Below are positions 13,919-21,167 of a DNA stretch of 23,189 nucleotides, one piece after another; the first letter of the stretch is position 1, and each line of letters starts with the position of its first letter. Origin of the DNA: JAQBFJ01 sp032123435 (GTDB taxonomy: Bacteria > Verrucomicrobiota > Kiritimatiellia > UBA8416 > JAQBFJ01); the NCBI GenBank assembly GCA_032123435.1, contig JAQBFJ010000078.1, forward strand, positions 1 through 23,189, read 5' to 3'. The notes under the pieces are model-generated. The model saw only the letters and a list, made by a program, of their open reading frames with translations. It was not told the origin of the DNA and did not search any database. Position numbers and translations under genes: made by a program.

Positions 13919-15181
13919 TCATGCCGGTTCCGTTTCCATATGATGCGGAGCCTTGACGACAAAGGTCATAACACCTGCCATCAATAACAGTGCTATTGAG
14001 CAATAGAACGCGAAATTAAAGCTCTTTGTTCTGTCATACACCTTACCTGCAAACTGTGCCAGAACAAAACCGCCAATACCCCATGCAGTAAAAACAAACC
14101 CATAATTCATGCCGAAATTTTTCAACCCATAATAATCTTTGGTTATCGACGGAAACAACGCCAGATTGGAACCATAATTAGCGCCAACAAGCGTTGACAC
14201 CACAACCAAGACCCATGCAATCGGAACCGCCTTTGCGCTCACTACAGACAAAGTAAAAATCGCCAACGCCTGTAATACAAAGAACAGAAACAGCGTCCTG
14301 AGTCGACCAAGTTTGTCGGAAACACTGCCGGCAATAATCCGGCCAGCCCCGTTGCCAACAGCCAATGCCACAACAGCCAATACCCCTACCCCGGCGCCGC
14401 TGTTAATCTTCTGAGCAACAGATATGATCATCAGGCCTGCGCCAGCTCCGCACGCGTACATGAACCAAAGTATGTAAAACTGCCATGTCTTCAGCATCTC
14501 ACTGGGCAGGAATTCTTCCTTCTTCCTCGCTGTGCCCGGCGCTACTGTTGCCGATGCCTTTGTACCAGGAACCACATATCCCTTGGGTGGTGTGACTAGG
14601 AATTGCGCCAAAAACGCCACGATCACCAGAAAGCCTATACCCAGCGACATCATCATGAATTTAAGCCCATACGTTGCCGCCAGCCATCTGCAAAGAGGAG
14701 CTGTATAAACAGAGGCCAACCCGAATCCGGAAACCACGAGTCCAGCGATCATACCCGTTTTCGCCGCCGGGAACCACTTCACCGCCGGTGGTGTAGCAGA
14801 AGCGTAACCAAACCCTATGCCGGCCCCAGCCAGCAATCCAAACCCTACAACATACCCGATCACCGATGTGGTAAAACTGGCAAATATCATACCAATACCA
14901 ACGAGTATTCCGCCAATTGTGGCAACCAGCCGCGGAGTCAGCTTATCCTGCATCCTGCCGGCCGGAATCATAATGAGGCAAAAGCACAGACACGCAACAG
15001 AATACGGCAAGCTCCTTTGAAATGCGGTCCAGCCCCAGCCAGCCTTTTCAATAGCGCCGCTAATAACACTCCAACTATACAAAACGCCCAAAGCGAGGTT
15101 TATACCCACTCCAGCCAATGTAACAATCCATCCTTTATTCTTGATATTCTCGCAACCACACCCACAGCATTCCTTGTTCAC
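13919..15181 (-). CDS. MFS transporter, OFA (oxalate/formate antiporter-like) family
   Basis: A 420-residue, 12-helix MFS carrier. The N-terminus (LAGVGINLALGVLYSWSVIS) and WTAFQRSLPYSVA are the usual OFA-family opening. SDKLGRLRT after helix 8 matches the MFS loop motif. Family members carry small carboxylates such as oxalate/formate, lactate or pyruvate across the inner membrane. The gene sits directly downstream of acetyl-CoA synthetase on the same strand, so uptake of acetate or a related monocarboxylate is my inference. The start is a GTG at 15181 with a strong GGAAGGGG ribosome-binding site 7 nt upstream. The first residues are Cys-rich (CCGCGC at about 5-10), an unusual N-terminus that could bind metal. 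A hairpin separates it from acs. Confidence 0.85.
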   Translation of the reverse strand: MNKECCGCGCENIKNKGWIVTLAGVGINLALGVLYSWSVISGAIEKAGWGWTAFQRSLPYSVACLCFCLIMIPAGRMQDKLTPRLVATIGGILVGIGMIFASFTTSVIGYVVGFGLLAGAGIGFGYASATPPAVKWFPAAKTGMIAGLVVSGFGLASVYTAPLCRWLAATYGLKFMMMSLGIGFLVIVAFLAQFLVTPPKGYVVPGTKASATVAPGTARKKEEFLPSEMLKTWQFYILWFMYACGAGAGLMIISVAQKINSGAGVGVLAVVALAVGNGAGRIIAGSVSDKLGRLRTLFLFFVLQALAIFTLSVVSAKAVPIAWVLVVVSTLVGANYGSNLALFPSITKDYYGLKNFGMNYGFVFTAWGIGGFVLAQFAGKVYDRTKSFNFAFYCSIALLLMAGVMTFVVKAPHHMETEPA

Positions 15182-15207
15182 TTTGATTCCCCTTCCTTAA
15201 AGAAACC

Positions 15208-15235
15208 AGCCTGGCGCAGAACTCCACGCCAGGCT
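15208..15235 (-). terminator. Intercistronic hairpin between acs and the MFS gene
   Basis: A perfect 9-bp stem, AGCCTGGCG (15208-15216) with CGCCAGGCT (15227-15235), encloses a 10-nt loop. In the direction of acs transcription it is followed by GGTTTCTTT, a weak T-run. It could act as a partial terminator or RNA processing site lowering MFS expression relative to acs. Confidence 0.55.
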
Positions 15236-15275
15236 ATGTTTCATTTCATTATTTAACCCTGTCAATAATGCAAGT

Positions 15276-17258
15276 TTATTGCCTGCCCTGTACAAGTTCC
15301 TCCACAACATGAGGATCCGCCAGTGTCGTAGTATCACCAATTTGATCCACGGCATTCTCGGCTATCTTTCTGAGAATTCTTCTCATGATTTTACCGGATC
15401 GCGTCTTCGGCAATGCTGAAGAAAATTGAATTTTATCCGGCGTTGCAATCGGACCAATTTCCTTACGCACATGTTTGATCAATTCCTTGCGTAGATCGTC
15501 CGACGGCTCCACTCCATCAACCACCGTAACAAACGCATACAGTCCCTGCCCTTTTATATCATGGGGCATGGGAGCAACTGCCGCCTCCGCCACTTTTTCA
15601 TGACTCACAAGAGCGCTTTCCACTTCCGCTGTTCCGATACGATGACCTGACACATTAACCACATCATCAACACGGCCCATCAGCCAGTAGTCGCCATCAA
15701 GGTCTATACGGCATCCGTCACCGGTAAAATAGATATTATTATACATTGTGAAATAAGTATCAACAAACCTGTCGTGATCGCCCCACATTGTTCGCATCAT
15801 GGCCGGCCAAGGTTTATTGATGCAGAGCTTACCGCCTTCATTCCGATCACATTCAACTCCATCATCACGCAATACAGTGGGTTCCACGCCGAAGAACGGT
15901 TTGGACGCACTGCCCGGTTTCAGCGTATGAGCGCCAGGCAATGGTGTAATCAGAATGCCGCCCGTCTCCGTCTGCCACCATGTATCAACAATGGGCACCT
16001 TGCCTTTCCCAATCATGTTGTAATACCACATCCATGCTTCAGGATTAATTGGCTCACCCACACTGCCGAGGACTTTCAATGTATCCAGCTTGTACTTGGC
16101 AGGCCATTCATTTCCCTGCCGAATCAACGCGCGAATAGCGGTTGGCGCTGTATAGAATTGAGTTACTTTGAATTTATCTATAACCTGCCAATACCTGCCC
16201 GCGTCAGGATAGAGAGGAGTGCTCTCGAACATTAAGCTTGTGGCGCCGTTAGCAAGCGGCCCATAAACTATATAACTGTGTCCAGTCACCCATCCAATAT
16301 CAGCCGCACAAAAGTACACATCATCTTCATGCAAATCAAAAATGTACTTATGTGTCATTGATACATACAACAAATAACCGCCTGTTGTATGAACAACGCC
16401 CTTCGGCTTGCCGGTTGAACCTGATGTATAAAGAATGAACAACGGATCCTCAGCGTTTAATGGCTCAGCATCGCATTTATCCGACGCATCCACCATCACT
16501 TCATGATACCATACGTCACGACCGGCTTTCATGTCGCAGGCATCATCATTCCGCTTAACAACTATCACCTTCTCTATGGATGGACATTCCGACAAAGCTT
16601 CATCGGCAATACTCTTTAACAGCACGGACTTGCCGGCACGCATGGACGCGTTGGCGGTAATGAGAATCTTACAGCTGGAATCATTAATCCTGTCGCGCAA
16701 AGAATCGGCACTGAACCCACCGAAAACCACAGAATGAATCGCGCCAATCCGAGCGCAGGCCAGCATCACAACAGGCAGTTCAATGACCATTCCAAGATAA
16801 ATACAGACACGATCGCCCTTCTTTACGCCTAAACCCTTCAATATATTCGCGAATTTACATACTTCCCGATGAAGTTCCTTGTATGTAATGGACTTGTCCT
16901 CATCAATCTCATCGCCCTGCCATACCAAAGCAACTTTGTTTTCACGTGGTGTTCCAAGATGCTTATCCAGACAATTATATGAAACATTTATCTGCCCATC
17001 TTCAAACCATGTATGCTTTATAATACGTTTTTCCGTGTTCCAATCATACTTGCACGCAACAGTGGGTTCCTTGAACCAATGCAGAGACTTAGCCTGCTCC
17101 AGCCAAAAACGGTCAGGCTCATCTATCGACATTTTATACATCTTCTCGTACTGATCATTTTTCATGAGAGCCCTGTTCACAACATCAGGCGCGGGCGGGA
17201 ACGTCCTGTTTTCCGTCATTAACGATGCGGTAGAAATAGTCTTCTTCTCTTCTGTCAT
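15276..17258 (-). CDS. acs: Acetyl-CoA synthetase (AMP-forming)
   Basis: A 660-residue adenylate-forming enzyme that makes acetyl-CoA from acetate, ATP and CoA. Visible signatures are YTSGSTGKPKG (ATP-binding P-loop), WWQTETGG (adenine/acetate site), YFTGDG and, near the C-terminus, PKTRSGKIMRR with the catalytic, acetylatable Lys at about residue 623. Length is typical of Acs. The frame is open to an ATG at 17315, but I use the ATG at 17258 because an AGGGGA ribosome-binding site lies 5 nt upstream and the protein then begins MTEEKK. The OFA carrier is next downstream on the same strand. An AcuC-like deacetylase lies at 9495-10637, so control by acetylation of this Lys is plausible. Only a weak promoter candidate (TATAAG, 17304-17299) is visible upstream. 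Confidence 0.96.
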   Translation of the reverse strand: MTEEKKTISTASLMTENRTFPPAPDVVNRALMKNDQYEKMYKMSIDEPDRFWLEQAKSLHWFKEPTVACKYDWNTEKRIIKHTWFEDGQINVSYNCLDKHLGTPRENKVALVWQGDEIDEDKSITYKELHREVCKFANILKGLGVKKGDRVCIYLGMVIELPVVMLACARIGAIHSVVFGGFSADSLRDRINDSSCKILITANASMRAGKSVLLKSIADEALSECPSIEKVIVVKRNDDACDMKAGRDVWYHEVMVDASDKCDAEPLNAEDPLFILYTSGSTGKPKGVVHTTGGYLLYVSMTHKYIFDLHEDDVYFCAADIGWVTGHSYIVYGPLANGATSLMFESTPLYPDAGRYWQVIDKFKVTQFYTAPTAIRALIRQGNEWPAKYKLDTLKVLGSVGEPINPEAWMWYYNMIGKGKVPIVDTWWQTETGGILITPLPGAHTLKPGSASKPFFGVEPTVLRDDGVECDRNEGGKLCINKPWPAMMRTMWGDHDRFVDTYFTMYNNIYFTGDGCRIDLDGDYWLMGRVDDVVNVSGHRIGTAEVESALVSHEKVAEAAVAPMPHDIKGQGLYAFVTVVDGVEPSDDLRKELIKHVRKEIGPIATPDKIQFSSALPKTRSGKIMRRILRKIAENAVDQIGDTTTLADPHVVEELVQGRQ

Positions 17259-17564
17259 CTTCTTCCCCTTTCTAATCCGCGCCACAATAGCGCCGATACT
17301 TATATTACACTTCATTTTTCGTTAAAAAATAAACAGCAATAAAAGTTACTCTAAAGCCGCTTCACATGCAAGTCTTAAAGGGCATCTTTTTCTGAAAAAT
17401 GATCATAATGGCCTTTCTGTTGCACAGCACGGTCTCTGATCAGAATCGTTTTGCGCATTGCCAGAGTTCATCAGCGTAAACAATCATATGCATTTTCCTG
17501 CAACAGGCGTAGAAACACCGCTTGAACGTTATCCTTCTGAATATACAGTCAATGCGGTCATTAA
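17259..17564. other. Divergent intergenic region, acs / DUF6868 gene
   Basis: No coding sequence is supported here. It holds the acs leader and its probable promoter, plus a 10-bp palindrome TCTGATCAGA at 17435-17444 that could be an operator. A 93-codon antisense frame (17440-17721) overlaps the DUF6868 gene and is not believed. Confidence 0.4.
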
Positions 17565-17592
17565 TTGACATGGCGTTTATTTCATATAAAAT
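17565..17592 (+). promoter_or_regulatory. Promoter for the DUF6868 gene
   Basis: A consensus TTGACA (17565-17570) and TAAAAT (17587-17592) are separated by 16 bp. The leader of about 37 nt ends in an AAGGAG ribosome-binding site (17623-17628), 7 nt before the ATG at 17636. This is one of the best promoter and ribosome-binding-site sets in the window. Confidence 0.6.
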
Positions 17593-17635
17593 GCAAATCA
17601 ATCGGATACAACCCTCAAACACAAGGAGAAACATT

Positions 17636-17878
17636 ATGAACATCGAATTAGTCCAAAGATTTTTCATGTGGTGCACAATTATTAACGGAGCCATGTTGAT
17701 GCTTTCAGCAATTATGCTCACTTTCGGCAGAGACTGGATATACCGTATTCACAGCAAGTGGTTCCAGATTCCACGAACCGCGTTCGACGTGGCAATCTAT
17801 TCGTTCATAGGTATATTCAAAGTATTCTTTTTGATATTCAACCTTGTCCCGTACCTTGCTCTTCTGATAATGAAATAA
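17636..17878 (+). CDS. DUF6868 family small membrane protein
   Basis: An 80-residue protein with two hydrophobic helices (about 7-30 and 51-77) joined by a polar loop. FFMWCTIINGAML, DWIYRIHSKWF and the C-terminal FLIFNLVPYLALLI match the DUF6868 family, which has no known function to my knowledge. The frame is open further upstream to 17522. The AAGGAG ribosome-binding site at 17623-17628 and the promoter at 17565-17592 fix the start at 17636. A CPBP-like protease gene follows 47 nt later on the same strand, possibly in the same transcript. Confidence 0.82.
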   Translation: MNIELVQRFFMWCTIINGAMLMLSAIMLTFGRDWIYRIHSKWFQIPRTAFDVAIYSFIGIFKVFFLIFNLVPYLALLIMK

Positions 17879-17925
17879 AGGATAACAATATCAGACGGCC
17901 AACGGTAAATATTGCCTGACGCAAA

Positions 17926-18504
17926 ATGAAAAAAACAGTTAAGATGCTGGCACCATATATTGCTGTAGGCATTTTCTGGTTTGTTCTCAAGAATGGCTGG
18001 CTTACCATCCTTGTATATCACATGCAAATCCTGTTATGGAACCGAAACTCATTTTCTGACATAAAAAAGCCGCTTTTTACTCAAAACATATTTATGGTTT
18101 TGCCTGCCGCGCTTGCAGGTCCATTACTTTATTTTCTTTTACCTTATATGACGCGCATCAATCTGGCATTATGGCTGGAACAATATCATTTATCGCACAT
18201 TTCATTGATAATCATGATCCCATATTTCGGGCTAATTCATCCCATGCTTGAACAAATACACTGGACCCCACTCCGTGAAAACCATCCAATCGCGCATATT
18301 ATGTTTGCCGGCTATCATATACTGGTACTCCGTTCCCTGCTCACCATTCCATGGCTGATTCTTTGTTTTGTTCTGCTCATGACGGCATCTTACGCGTGGC
18401 GACAGATGAACAAAATCGGAGGACTTGCTGTTCCCGTGGTATCCCATGTCATGGCGGATCTCGGCATTATCATCGCCACGTGGCTTAGCACGCATATTTC
18501 ATGA
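17926..18504 (+). CDS. CPBP-like intramembrane protease family protein, altered motif 1
   Basis: A 192-residue protein, mostly hydrophobic, with about five or six membrane segments. It resembles CPBP (CAAX protease/bacteriocin-processing) proteins. Motif 2 is seen as MFAGYH with His131. Motif 3 is SHVMAD with His174 and Asp178. Motif 1, normally Glu-Glu-x-x-x-Arg, reads LEQIHWT: Glu109 is kept, the second Glu is Gln110 and the Arg is Thr. Members cleave prenylated or secreted peptides in the membrane, or act in stress and immunity functions. The changed motif leaves activity uncertain. The gene follows the DUF6868 gene and converges on the envelope cluster. The family call is moderate. Confidence 0.6.
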   Translation: MKKTVKMLAPYIAVGIFWFVLKNGWLTILVYHMQILLWNRNSFSDIKKPLFTQNIFMVLPAALAGPLLYFLLPYMTRINLALWLEQYHLSHISLIIMIPYFGLIHPMLEQIHWTPLRENHPIAHIMFAGYHILVLRSLLTIPWLILCFVLLMTASYAWRQMNKIGGLAVPVVSHVMADLGIIIATWLSTHIS

Positions 18505-18602
18505 AGAATTGCATGCGTGTGTGATAAGACATTGTAAAACAATGGCTTTATGCAGTAATTAAAGATTGTTTGACAAATACATTTTGCAATATGGTTTCAG
18601 AT
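18505..18602. terminator. Convergent intergenic region with small A/T-rich hairpin
   Basis: This 98-bp gap separates the 3' ends of the CPBP-like gene and the envelope cluster. CATTGT (18530-18535) and ACAATG (18539-18544) form a 6-bp stem with a 3-nt loop. There is no clear T-run, so terminator function is only suggested by the convergent position. Confidence 0.3.
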
Positions 18603-19514
18603 CTATTCCTGTTTTGCTGAGGCTTTTATGGCAATTTGGTGTTGGTGAACTGAGAGAATTTGGAATTGAATTCCTTCAGGAGGGTTTAAAACGAGTTCCT
18701 CGGCAATCATTTGTGAAGAAGTGCTGCCGTCGATGGAAAAGGTTACCATTCCAGAGATGTAGTCCCTTTGGGTTACATGATCGATTCCATCTATGTCTTT
18801 TTTCATCTTCTCTCGTATTGCCCGGACCATCCACATCTGGCTAACCCCTCCGACCGTGATTTCAATGCTTCTGGTCTTTCCTTTATCTGTTGATTCTTTC
18901 CACCATCTATCCATAATCGCAGGAATCAAATCGCCCAGAACCTTTTCTCCGGACGCACGCAGGGCCTTCGCACCGCCTGACATATCTTCAATGTCTACGA
19001 CCGTCTCGGTGACTGAAGCACTGGCTATTGCCCTGGCGCTGTCTGTGTGAATTGCGACAAGAGACACTGTTGCCTGATATGTTCGCAGTTTAGTGTCGCC
19101 AATCCGGGCGTTGGAAGGTTTACTGACAGCGTCACCACTGATTACGATATCGGCTCCAAATTGTAGTCCTATTGCAGCGGCTCCCTGCTGGTCTCGATGC
19201 ATTTTTAAGAGTTCGATGTCTTTCTGGTTCTTGGCCTTTACCATGTCTTTTCCGATAACGTGAATGCCTTTCGCCATCAATTGCCGTATTGCCATCTTTT
19301 CAATTTCATCAGTTGCAATTGATCCAATACTGTTTTCTTCGATCAGCAACATGATGCGAGGAGGGTCCATATGGTTCTCATCTGTCTGGTATGAGGACTG
19401 CGCGTTGAGGCCAACATCGACAGGAACAGTAGTGCTACAGCCTGCCATTATTAAACAGGCGACAAGCATTATGCCAATGTTATTGATTCGTTTCCTTTTT
19501 ATTTCCTTGTTCAC
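18603..19514 (-). CDS. Envelope lipoprotein, FlgT/CsgG/LpoB-like domain architecture
   Basis: A 303-residue lipoprotein. From the GTG at 19514 it begins MNKEIKRKR, then a hydrophobic helix ending in the lipobox LIMAGC, so it should be lipidated and exported. A preceding frame extends to 19649 but runs into the upstream gene; an AGAGG ribosome-binding site about 9 nt before the GTG supports 19514. The body (PRIMLLIEENSIGSIATDEIEKMAIRQL...QFGADIVISGDA) has the alternating sheet/helix pattern of TolB-N/CsgG/FlgT-type periplasmic domains. The last ~80 residues, from about SIEITVGGVSQMW, form a second small domain ending in IAIKAS. It is the last gene of the minus-strand cluster, 20 nt after the preceding gene. 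The family level is tentative. Confidence 0.72.
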   Translation of the reverse strand: MNKEIKRKRINNIGIMLVACLIMAGCSTTVPVDVGLNAQSSYQTDENHMDPPRIMLLIEENSIGSIATDEIEKMAIRQLMAKGIHVIGKDMVKAKNQKDIELLKMHRDQQGAAAIGLQFGADIVISGDAVSKPSNARIGDTKLRTYQATVSLVAIHTDSARAIASASVTETVVDIEDMSGGAKALRASGEKVLGDLIPAIMDRWWKESTDKGKTRSIEITVGGVSQMWMVRAIREKMKKDIDGIDHVTQRDYISGMVTFSIDGSTSSQMIAEELVLNPPEGIQFQILSVHQHQIAIKASAKQE

Positions 19515-19534
19515 AGTGATTTGCCTCTTTCTTT

Positions 19535-20488
19535 TTAGAATATGAGATCTGCTGCCTCTGCTCCAGCCCGCGCTCCTATACCGCCGAAGAAAACATCCGC
19601 GGTAGCCCCCACGGTAGCTCCAATGATTCGTTTGAATTTCATACCCCAACTGTTTTCGTGCTGTTTGATAGCTTCCTTTTCAGCATCAGCGATCTTCCTG
19701 GCCTGCCGCTTCATGCCTTCGGCATCCGCCTTAGCAGCAGAAAGCATTTTCTGGGCATAGGCGTCTTCGTACTGCTTGCGTTCTGTGGCAAGTTGCGCCA
19801 TGCTTGCCTTTGCTCTGTCAAGTTTACTTTTGTTTCGTTTCTCGTTAGCGGCCTCAAATTGAGCTAATACACTTTCTGTTTTCTTTTCGAGAACAGCAGG
19901 GTCAATATCCGCTACAGCCTCTGCATTGCGAAGACGGTTGACGGGCTTTTGCTTTCCTTCCTGCTTGTCTCGCGACAGCCAGATATGTAACGGTGGCACT
20001 ACGGTGTCTTTTTGAGCAAGTTCGATCCATGCTTCGATATTACCCATTAACTTTATACAAACGTCGGAAAATTCGCGCAGACTATCCTTTGCTATCTGTT
20101 CTCTCAGCTGACTGTACCCTGTGATTTTTTGTTCAGGGCTAATGCGAGCCGACAGCTCAGCGAGGTAAGCGGCATCATTCTTGCTCTCAGCATCGGTATA
20201 ACCGGCAACAAACTCCGAGAATACCTGTGGTGCCGATTCTCCATACGCTTTTACAAGGTCTGTCCTGATCTCCGAGATTCTTTCCTGCTTCCATTGACTG
20301 GCTACGGTTGAAAGCTGTGAGGCATTCATGGCAGATGTGTCTTTACCAAGAGCATGGATTCGCTGTTCCGTGGTTTGCGTCGTGCATAGACGGATGTAAG
20401 CACTTAGCAATAAGCTGTCATATTGCTGTTCCGACGCGATGGCGGAAGTTGTAAGCATTAAAAGTAGCGCCACTATTGCTGGCCTCAT
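19535..20488 (-). CDS. Exported coiled-coil protein with glycine-rich C-terminus, unrecognised family
   Basis: A 317-residue protein with a clear signal peptide (residues 1 to about 19, cleavage near SAIASEQ). A charged, alpha-helical body follows. Residues of about 200-280, rich in Lys, Glu, Ala and Gln, look like a long coiled coil. The C-terminus, from FKRIIGATVGATADVFFGG to the end, is a short glycine-zipper-like amphipathic or membrane-inserting segment. I do not recognise a family and assign no activity. Its ATG overlaps the stop of the CsgG-like gene by 4 nt, so the two are probably made together, with a GGGAG ribosome-binding site upstream. An envelope structural or scaffold role is the simplest guess. 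Confidence 0.7.
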   Translation of the reverse strand: MRPAIVALLLMLTTSAIASEQQYDSLLLSAYIRLCTTQTTEQRIHALGKDTSAMNASQLSTVASQWKQERISEIRTDLVKAYGESAPQVFSEFVAGYTDAESKNDAAYLAELSARISPEQKITGYSQLREQIAKDSLREFSDVCIKLMGNIEAWIELAQKDTVVPPLHIWLSRDKQEGKQKPVNRLRNAEAVADIDPAVLEKKTESVLAQFEAANEKRNKSKLDRAKASMAQLATERKQYEDAYAQKMLSAAKADAEGMKRQARKIADAEKEAIKQHENSWGMKFKRIIGATVGATADVFFGGIGARAGAEAADLIF

Positions 20489-21126
20489 TGTTTCTCCCGT
20501 TTTTTAAGCCACTCACGATATACGCCGGACATTAGCTCGTGAATGACTTTCTGAGCATGCCATGCAAGAGTGTCTTTGTAGGAATCCGCTCGCCGGGATA
20601 ACGTGGCGCTCCAAAGAACCCTGCCTGTTTCACAATCAATCAAACGAGCACTTACGCCGACTTCGGCGTAAGTCTTAGATTTTATAGCCCGCATTTCATA
20701 TTCAGAAACTGTTCCTAACACTACAGCATCGGCACCTGCCATTTTCCCTACCTTTATGGCCTGCGATGTTGAAAGCCCTGCAAGCGACAGTTCCGATTCT
20801 CCCAGAAATTGATCCATCTGACTTCGCTCTACCATGTCAATTCTATTATCGAAATGCATTAATTCAGTTACGAATGAGTCTGCTATACTGCTGCCTATCA
20901 GTTCGGTTGGTGCCTGGAAAGGCATGACGGCAATGCTTTCAATACCCTGTGTCTTCTTCACGAATACTATGGCGTCCGAGGCCGTCCCCATGAAATATGG
21001 GTTACCCATGGTTCCGCAACCTGTAAGGAGGCAGAGAGAACCAAGCGCGATAAACAGGTGTCTGAGACTAAATTTATCCGCTGTTTTTTTTGAATGGCGT
21101 GTTTTGCGCACTGATACTCCCGTCAT
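20485..21126 (-). CDS. CsgG-domain lipoprotein
   Basis: A 213-residue lipoprotein. A basic N-terminus of about 20 residues is followed by a hydrophobic stretch and the lipobox LLTGC with Cys37. The CsgG-like domain is clear: IAVMPFQAPTE, then GSSIADSFVTELMH, DMVERSQMDQFLGESELSLA, GADAVVLGTVSEYE and SARLIDCETGRVLWSA. CsgG itself is the outer-membrane curli secretion pore, about 60 residues longer, with transmembrane hairpins. This protein is shorter, and I see no room for the pore strands. Many CsgG-domain lipoproteins are periplasmic accessory proteins such as LpoB-type regulators. An AAGGAAGG ribosome-binding site lies just upstream of the ATG. The stop overlaps the next gene. Confidence 0.85.
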   Translation of the reverse strand: MTGVSVRKTRHSKKTADKFSLRHLFIALGSLCLLTGCGTMGNPYFMGTASDAIVFVKKTQGIESIAVMPFQAPTELIGSSIADSFVTELMHFDNRIDMVERSQMDQFLGESELSLAGLSTSQAIKVGKMAGADAVVLGTVSEYEMRAIKSKTYAEVGVSARLIDCETGRVLWSATLSRRADSYKDTLAWHAQKVIHELMSGVYREWLKKREKQ

Positions 21127-21167
21127 CGAACCCTTCCTTCTTTAACGTTACATTGAAAAACAATTTA

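Noticed and set aside
14603..15256. 217-codon plus-strand open frame
   Set aside because: It is antisense to the OFA carrier, with a His/Arg/Gln-rich translation typical of a shadow frame.
19515..19649. 45-codon N-terminal extension of the last cluster lipoprotein
   Set aside because: It overlaps the upstream gene and would bury the signal peptide and lipobox; the GTG at 19514 restores both.
20485..21126. True curli secretion channel CsgG
   Set aside because: The protein is too short for the pore-forming strands, and no curlin, CsgE or CsgF gene is nearby. Only the CsgG-like domain is called.
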